Assembly: GCA_027575765.1 (NCBI GenBank)
Contig: JANBPT010000263.1
Span: 1 to 49,713 of the forward strand
DNA from: Tieghemiomyces parasiticus
Lineage: Eukaryota; Kickxellomycota; Dimargaritomycetes; Dimargaritales; Dimargaritaceae
DNA: 49,713 nt
Direction of reading: 5' to 3'
Shown here one piece after another: positions 43,246-49,713 of the stretch (positions are counted from its first letter, which is position 1; the number at the start of each line of letters is the position of its first letter). The notes under the pieces were generated by a model, which saw only the letters and a program-made list of their open reading frames with translations, had not been told where the DNA came from and searched no databases. The position numbers and the translations under genes are program-made.

Positions 43246-44997
43246 TTACAGAATGTTGCGGCCGCCAAACTCCGCAGACGGAAACTCGGCGTCATCGGCT
43301 CGGTCGTGCCAAGACTGCGTGGAAGACGAAACGAGCACGTCGCTCTTCTCTTCGGAGTAGCCGAGTGGGCAAGAAAGATGACACCGGTCCTTCTCGCTAA
43401 GCGAGGCACGGGTATGGCTAGCAAGGTATACGAGTGGATGGTTGCTCGACTGGGCTGGATCGTCGCAAGCCGATGGCGGGCACGTTAGGGTATGCGTGGT
43501 GTGGGTCGAGCGGATGAGGGTGCGGCGGTGGGGGGCGCTGGTATGGAGGCTAGTTGTGTGAGATCGAACTTTGGAAGATACAGCCAACGTCCACAAAATG
43601 GCGGCGGCGGCCAGGATAGAGCTGACGTGTGTGCAGACGGTATAGGCGATGAAGTACGAGATACGAGGGCGCTCTAGATAGGAGGCACCCAGGATCATGA
43701 ATATTATAATGAGGATCCACCCCACAGAGGATAGAATACAGAGGTGAGTGAGTCGGAGCAGGGCTGTCGGACCTACCCCGGTGCTGTGCATATCTTTCTG
43801 GGCACGCGACACCCAGACGGACGTGAGGATCAGCACGACCAATACGAGCAACATGCACACGGGGATCACGTAGAGTACAATCGCCTGCAGTAGGCTGGAG
43901 AGGACAGGGGTACCCGGTTGGTATACCTGTACAAGTAAGAGGACGAGGAAGAGGACGATGCCGATATCAAGGCAGATGAGGAAAATGTAGAAGGTGCGGA
44001 TATACCGCCAGGTGTAGATGGCGTAGAGGACCTGGGACCACTGCATCAGGAGTAGTAGACAGGCCAAACACCCAAAAACAATGCCAATCGTGCGGATACA
44101 GGCGGAAGCCCGGGTAAAAGTTTCTTCTAGCGGGGAAATCATGATCAGGATGAAATTCAACAGTAACAGGACGCTGCTGCCTAGGCGAAACAGATATCTT
44201 GCCTCCATAATCAAACCAGAAGGATACACGAGCCGGAAGGTGTGATAGGCGACGTAGATGGCGACTAAAAGATTGATGGTGAAGAACCCCCAGCGAATAC
44301 CTAAGTACGTGGCGGAACGGTAGTAGGGGTCCCAGGGGCTATGTTTGTGCACGGCGGATATGGTAAGGCCCGTGACCACATCACTCTGGGCAAGAGCCTG
44401 GCGGATCACCTGGGCCCCATCAGCCCCGACGGCCACAAAGCTCTGAATGTCGAAAGGAAGGGCGTCCTTGTAATAGCCGAAGGTGGGTTCGCTAAGACCG
44501 CCAATGTCTTCGGTGGAATTGTACCGAGAGATGAACATAAACATATCGACCAGCTTAACGATTTCCCGAGCCTCGGCACTGACAGGGTCCTTGTTAGCCA
44601 GCATAGCTGTGGCGATGGTCGGACACCGGTCGCTTAAGTTCACCATGGCGATCAAGGTATCCCCATCGTCATCCTTGTCGCCATATACTCGGGGTTGCGA
44701 GTCAGAGGCCGTAGCGTCGTCGTCCTCAGGGTCCATTTCGTCGACCTTGAGTTGGTAGACAAACTGGCCCTGCATAGTGAGCTCGCAACGTTCGTCCACA
44801 GATACCTGGACCAAACGGGCCGTGTAGGAATCCACCAGTTCATGACGGCCCAAGCCGAATAGGGGTAAATCGTAGGCAATAACTTCCTGACCTGTGCTGG
44901 TGATGGTGAACGTGGCGCGAACTAAGTCAAGTTGGCTGCCTAGAAACAGGAGGACGGCCATAATCCTGGTTGGCCAGAGGGCGCTTGGAAACTGCAT
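43246..44997 (-). CDS. Seven-transmembrane protein with N-terminal ectodomain, family not recognised
   Basis: The first ATG is at 44997 (MQFPSALWPTRIMAVLLFLG) and gives a cleavable signal peptide; the frame upstream to 45075 has only a TTG. The ~210-residue ectodomain carries two N-glycosylation sequons (VNLSD, YNSTE), cysteines in DERCEL and SDRCPT, and an acidic insert (DEMDPEDDDATASD). Seven hydrophobic helices follow, beginning WGFFTINLLVAIYVAYHTF and ending SILAAAAILWTLAVSS, with short loops. A hydrophilic Ser/Thr/His-rich tail of ~100 residues ends the protein (583 residues). The layout (signal peptide, beta-type ectodomain, 7TM) is like GOST/GPR107- or GPR180-type proteins of the secretory pathway, but I see no diagnostic motif, so a receptor or trafficking role is speculation. 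Part of the tail after SSK might be retained intron. Confidence 0.8.
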   Translation of the reverse strand: MQFPSALWPTRIMAVLLFLGSQLDLVRATFTITSTGQEVIAYDLPLFGLGRHELVDSYTARLVQVSVDERCELTMQGQFVYQLKVDEMDPEDDDATASDSQPRVYGDKDDDGDTLIAMVNLSDRCPTIATAMLANKDPVSAEAREIVKLVDMFMFISRYNSTEDIGGLSEPTFGYYKDALPFDIQSFVAVGADGAQVIRQALAQSDVVTGLTISAVHKHSPWDPYYRSATYLGIRWGFFTINLLVAIYVAYHTFRLVYPSGLIMEARYLFRLGSSVLLLLNFILIMISPLEETFTRASACIRTIGIVFGCLACLLLLMQWSQVLYAIYTWRYIRTFYIFLICLDIGIVLFLVLLLVQVYQPGTPVLSSLLQAIVLYVIPVCMLLVLVVLILTSVWVSRAQKDMHSTGVGPTALLRLTHLCILSSVGWILIIIFMILGASYLERPRISYFIAYTVCTHVSSILAAAAILWTLAVSSKVRSHTTSLHTSAPHRRTLIRSTHTTHTLTCPPSACDDPAQSSNHPLVYLASHTRASLSEKDRCHLSCPLGYSEEKSDVLVSSSTQSWHDRADDAEFPSAEFGGRNIL

Positions 44998-47900
44998 GCT
45001 AGGTGGAGATAATGGAATGGGTGTTAAAAAAGGTTCAGTAGTACGGGGGTTCAAAAAAAATATAAACAAATACAAGCGGAGCCGGTACCAGTTGTCGCGA
45101 AATGAAAAGCGGATGGAGGGTGGATATGTGACCAGGACACTCGGCCTATATTAAACAGAAACGATCTGGTGTAACTTGATGGGCGGAGAATAGCAGATAA
45201 AATGGTTGTACGACTTTACATAGACGGAGGTAAAGAGTCGAAGGCAAATTGGAGGTGTTGTACAAAATTATAACCGCAAATTGGCCGGGGAGGAGGGTTA
45301 AAGGTGTTAATATAGGTAAGACTTGGTCAGACCAACGTCCCAAATTATTTACGCCTCGGTTAGTGGGGCCATCGCCTATACTGGACTTGCACCGTACCAA
45401 GCTGCAAGGCAAGGTCAAGGCGGGGAATGAAAGCTGGTCACAGCAAGAGTGGCTGCTTAGGTTGTGATTTTCGCCTGGTTACTTCTAACTGTCGGCCTGA
45501 GAATAGTTGTTACCTATACTGGATCAAGACGAGATCTGCTATTGGATCAGACTTACGGCGATCCTTCTCAAGCGGCTCATTCCTGGTCATCCCGGCCGTT
45601 AATCAGCGGCCTGGGTTTAGGGTGATGAGAGAGAAATAGCGTGTGTGTGTGTGTGTGTATATCTATTTCAAGCATCACACACGAGGCCGCTTTCCACCAT
45701 GAGTTGCCGTGGTGTGAAGCCAGCAACTTATTTACCAAGTCGAGATAGGGGAAAGTGGCTAATTATTGACTGAACAGACGAGCCTTGTTTTATGTGGTGC
45801 TGACAGTGGAAGGACGGAAATTTATTCAACTTCACTTCAGTGCTATGACACTCATAAGCGGGCTACAAGGCAGGTATACATTCGCTCTCGCTATCCTTTA
45901 CTGAGATTGAAATGGTGCAGCTCGACAGGGATTGTAGGCTGGAGGGGGGGGCAAGCCAGGCGCCAATGCCGCTGGCCATCTGGCTGATTTTAATTGCTGT
46001 GGGGAAAAGCGCTATGATTGGTGGGAGCCAGATCCCACAGTACACATCCCTAAGCCACCACACCCACTGACTATCTAACCTAGCTGTGGGGACGGCCAGA
46101 TGCACCACGCCGCGCCACAGTATCCGAGTCATCACGTCCATCCTCGTTGAATAGCTGGCCACACCTTCCTCCGCATATTAGAGCCCAACTTTTAGCTGGC
46201 AAGGCCAACAATCGCTCTCTTTTTCTTTTTTTTTTCTAATCTTCCTACCTGTGCACAATCAAGCTGAGACCGGATCAGGCACGGACCGGTTTCGGAGTGC
46301 GGGCTGCTACTCTATTCCCATTGCTCTCCGACGCCAGCTCGTACATAAGCACTGGCCGTTAAACAGGGGCAAATCGGGGATGCGTCTAGGGGTCGACTTT
46401 GTACTAGCAACGAGCTACAAGTAACGCTCTGCATGGGGACCAGGCGATATGAATAGGTTGCTGACGGGGGGATACTATAAGTCTGAATAGCCTGGCAGTG
46501 TGGATAATGGGGGCTGCCCTGCTTTCATCCACTGTCCAACAAACAGCGAAAAGATGCATTAAAACTGCATTGGGAGACCACTCGCTCCCTTGCCAATTAA
46601 GAGGGGGTCAGGGACTGGCCGTATGGCGATCGTAAACGATACGCAGGTACGGCTACAAGGCGCAATATGGGGATCCCTCTGGGCGGGCTAGAGAGCATAC
46701 ATATCTTTGATCGAACTCATGTGGGGGAATGGAGGGGTTGAGTGGCCTGTAGAAAAGAGTGTTGGGTGGTACTATTTGGACCAGGCCCAGTGTTGCACGA
46801 GCGGCTGATTTAACGCAAGGCGACAGAAAGGCTTTGGGCAAATATAAAGCCAGGGTACGCAGGTAAAGTTTGCGTTGGGGCCGGGGCTACTGGGCTGTAG
46901 CACTGCAGTCGTGGCTTGTGAATAACCCCTAGATCTATCACCATTCTTCCGAGTTATTGTGGATTGCCCCCCGTCTCCAGTTCTGCAGCTACGGCCCTCA
47001 CATTTCCGGTTTTGTGTTTAGCCTTGAAAGGCATATCGCAGCCATAGAGTGCATCTTCTCGGAAACTGCCATACGAACCTGCTTTTTTTGTGAAACGTGA
47101 TCCTTAGAAACTCGACCCGCAATGCGTTGGGTGGGCTATAGTTTAGAAGCCGGGCTGGGGGGAGGCGCCTACTTTGCTCTTGCCTAAACCAGCACCCAAC
47201 TGGAGAGTCAACCAGGGCACGACAAGCAACCCATTCTCCGTATCCCCAAAAGTATCGCTCTCACTTCCGCTCCGCTATCATACCCCCATCGATAAGAGGG
47301 CTGTGGTGCGCACAATTGGACTTTGTGGCACATGGCGCAATGAGGAAGGCCACTCGCCATTGCAACTCCGTCCTATGAGATGCGCGTGCCGCTGTTTCTT
47401 ATATCACCATAATTTCGGAGCTGGCGGGCATGCACCCGCCCATTTGATTGATTTTCTTCGCCTGCTCTCCTGGCGATAGTTCACGGTGGGAATTAAGTCG
47501 GCTTGGCCGCTGTGCGCGTAGCGCGCGTGGGGTTGGGTGGCCATTTGTTACACAGGCTTCTAGACATGGCCTCTTCCGTCCGCCTTTACTATTTTCTTTC
47601 AGCTATCAGTGCCGACAGCGATAAGATCAGTTTTACATGCTCATCCTTCTGGTTCCTTTTGGCGGCGTGTACCTCTTCCGTTCCCCTGTTGACCAGGGTC
47701 AACCATGGTCATGGCGTCCCACCAGTGACCAGTACCGCACATGTGCTGACCCTTCCCCTCCCCACCCGTTTCGGGTACAGCTATTGTCTTGAGTGTCCGC
47801 CATTCAAATTGGAGGGTGGCCAATCATAGGGCTGCGTTGTCCGCAATTGTAAACTGATTCTTTCAAGCCAGAGGGTGAGATGCTGATGAGTAACTGACGC

Positions 47901-48151
47901 TATCATAACCTCAGGTGCTGGACAATCCAAGCATGTCTTCCCTGTCTAGTCTCACCACATACGTACACACTCTCTCCCAGTCGGCTGCTGGAATACATAT
48001 TTATATGCTACCGTCCGGTCCTAAGAAACAGACAGCTATGCCCTGCCAACTTTCCTGGTGATATATCCAGCAGCGACCAATCAGCTTCAACCCGTCAACA
48101 TTCAGATCCTCTTTCCGACGTCTTATTACTGCTCAATACTTGGTCATCACT
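44998..48151. other. Long intergenic stretch without a supported gene
   Basis: About 3.1 kb between the 5' ends of two divergent genes. Open frames are short and overlapping. It holds an A-run at the 7TM leader (45054-45060), a (GT)9 microsatellite (45641-45658), a T-rich tract (46218-46236), and possible promoter elements of the secreted-protein gene (TATTTATATG near 47998; CCAAT at about 48075). Confidence 0.5.
45641..45658. repeat. (GT)9 microsatellite
   Basis: Nine uninterrupted GT units followed by TATAT. Confidence 0.9.
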
Positions 48152-48663
48152 ATGCGCTACTTCGTGGTACTCGCCATTAGCGTGGTACTGGCCTTTGTCA
48201 CTAGTTCGCTGGCAAGGAACGAAAGTGCCATTGACTATTCTAAATTCCAGAGAACTCAGGCGTATTTGCGGGCTGATAAAATAACGCCCTACCTAGACGC
48301 ACAGACCAGAAGGGAAGGCTGTCGGATTATGCACGCTTACTGCGTGCAGGAAAGCTTTACTGGTAGGTTTAGACTCGCATAGTTGGCGTACTTCGTCCAG
48401 CCCATGGTCAATCCTGGTTGACACTTGGACACGATCCAGTTGATAAAATCGTGGCCTGTGGTTTTCCCAACCATGGTTTCAGGAGCGCTGAGGAGGCCTG
48501 CTTTGTATATACAACTCTATATGTGTCCCACCGAAATAATGTATTATTAAGACTGCACCTTAACTATCACCACGTTCACTCGGAAATCCAGATGAAGCTA
48601 AAAGAAATGCTATTAAGGGCACTGGCTGCGAATGAACCAGGCGTCCTAGTCTCAGCATTCTAA
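48152..48663 (+). CDS. Small secreted protein, two exons, candidate effector
   Basis: No family is recognised. Exon 1 is 48152-48362 (donor ACTG|gtaggt) and exon 2 is 48440-48663 (acceptor gatccag); G+TT joins in frame, giving 144 residues. The N-terminus (MRYFVVLAISVVLAFVTSSLA) is a clear signal peptide. The mature part is short, charged and helical-looking, with four Cys (GCRIMHAYC, VACGF, EACFVY) that could form two disulphides, and one sequon (RNES) right after the signal. There is no transmembrane helix, GPI-like tail or KR processing site series. A CCAAT box lies about 75 bases upstream. In a parasitic or mycoparasitic fungus such a protein would be listed as a candidate effector; the lifestyle is not known from this window. 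Confidence 0.65.
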
Positions 48664-49713
48664 GAAAACGCGTAGAGCCTCCAACGATGCCAAGCGTAAA
48701 TCGAACTTAACCCTAGCGATGGCACCGAAAACGCGGTTCGTTCACAGCTATCACCCAGATCCTTGCGCCTCGTATTATGGATGACCTCACCCAGATCTCA
48801 CTCAATACTGGTACCTTACATGAGCATCACAGATGATGAGACACTTCTCAGCCAGTAAGCCGGCCACTCGTCTAAAATTCCTGCCACGTCTGAAAATTCT
48901 GATCTGATCAGCTGTGGCATCTCCACCCCTTTCTCTGCCCGTATTCGTTCATTCCATATCCATGATCTCCTTGTCCAGCGACGCCAACCCTCCTGACTTG
49001 TTGCCCGCCGCCCCTCCCCCCTTTGGCCGGCGGCTCCGCCTCTATCCTTTTAGGACCTCCCTTCCACTCGTCTTCATCTTGTTATTGATCCGGCAGTCTC
49101 ACAGCTGCCTCCATACTCTGCCCTGCCACTGGCCCCGCCTCGCCCTGTCGTCCGTTGGGTTCCCTCCTGACCCAAGCGGTAGCCGCTACGGACGACGCAG
49201 GACACGCTTCCAGTGTACAAGACCCTCCGGGGCCGCTACGCAATAAACGACAGCTTAGCCACTCACAACCAGTTGCCTGGCCACACTTCCGTTCCGTTCC
49301 ATTAGCGAGTCTTTCCGTTCCACAATCCTTAATTCATCTGGCTAGCTAGCCTTTCTCCCCTCTAGGGTCGTTGTGTTATCCCTACGACACTGAGGCCCAA
49401 TAACCCGAACTAAAAACACACACGCACACACACCTGAAAGACACCTCGGCGTACACATCCGCAACCGGCCATATAGTGTCATCGTTTGCGCCCTCCCTTT
49501 CTCCCCCCATTTTTACTCTTTTACTTTTAGCAATTATGTTTCACTCCCATCAGTATATACCCTCCCCGTGAGCGGGTTCCCTGTTGCCTTAGCAACTGCC
49601 ATAATCGATTAGAAGCAGAGATCCTCGGTCACCACCCGGTGCGGGACAAGGTCTTTCTAAGTAGGTATGGCCAGCAAGACCATGGCCAATACTGCCCAGG
49701 CACCCTCCCTTCC
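48664..49713. other. Right-edge stretch, no supported gene
   Basis: Pro/Ser-rich overlapping frames at 48914-49349 in two phases could be exons of a gene continuing past the edge, but no ATG, splice pair or domain ties them together. An imperfect CA repeat lies at 49416-49432. Confidence 0.4.

Noticed and set aside
48914..49349. Two overlapping Pro/Ser-rich plus-strand frames near the right edge
   Set aside because: No ATG in good context, no domain and no consistent splice sites within the window.

Overview
The window is eukaryotic nuclear DNA from a fungus. Several genes carry spliceosomal introns with GTAAG/GTAGG donors and CAG/TAG acceptors. The readable proteins are a Sen1-type RNA/DNA helicase, the meiotic MutS homologue MSH5, a low-Mr thioredoxin reductase of fungal type, a secreted M36 fungalysin, a fungal FKBP and a sphingomyelin-synthase-like phosphotransferase. 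An SMS-type phosphotransferase, a citrate synthase of the bacterial/plant-peroxisomal type and wide intergenic gaps with few genes point to an early-diverging lineage rather than Dikarya. Zoopagomycota (Kickxellomycotina/Dimargaritales-like) is my best guess, but it is inference and not proven by the sequence.

Layout, left to right: a multi-repeat Myb-like protein on the minus strand running off the left edge (1-989, with a probable first exon up to 1393); a two-exon hypothetical protein (2521-3589, -); about 3 kb of non-coding DNA; a protein built from five 44-residue tandem repeats (6724-7725, +); AT-richer non-coding DNA; fungalysin (9876-11852, -); membrane-anchored FKBP (12482-12958, -); a 9.1-kb intronless Sen1-like helicase gene (13931-23053, -); an SMS-like lipid phosphotransferase (24178-25329, -); 3 kb without a convincing gene; a LysM protein (28308-29792, -); a 24-exon MSH5 (30878-37059, +); thioredoxin reductase (37292-38636, -, three exons); citrate synthase (40373-42160, +, two exons); a seven-transmembrane protein with a secreted-type ectodomain (43246-44997, -); 3 kb of non-coding DNA; and a small secreted protein (48152-48663, +, two exons).

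The genes do not form a pathway or cluster. They are a normal mixture of housekeeping genes (Sen1, TrxR, citrate synthase, FKBP), one meiotic gene (MSH5), membrane-lipid and receptor-like genes, and secreted or fast-evolving proteins (fungalysin, tandem-repeat protein, small secreted protein). MSH5/TrxR and citrate synthase/7TM are convergent pairs. LysM/MSH5 and TrxR/citrate synthase are divergent pairs. A recurring theme is alternative 5' ends: FKBP, TrxR and citrate synthase each have an in-frame N-terminal extension (membrane anchor or mitochondrial-type presequence) ahead of a downstream Met where the family's usual soluble form begins. No tRNA, rRNA, CRISPR array or intact transposon was found by eye.
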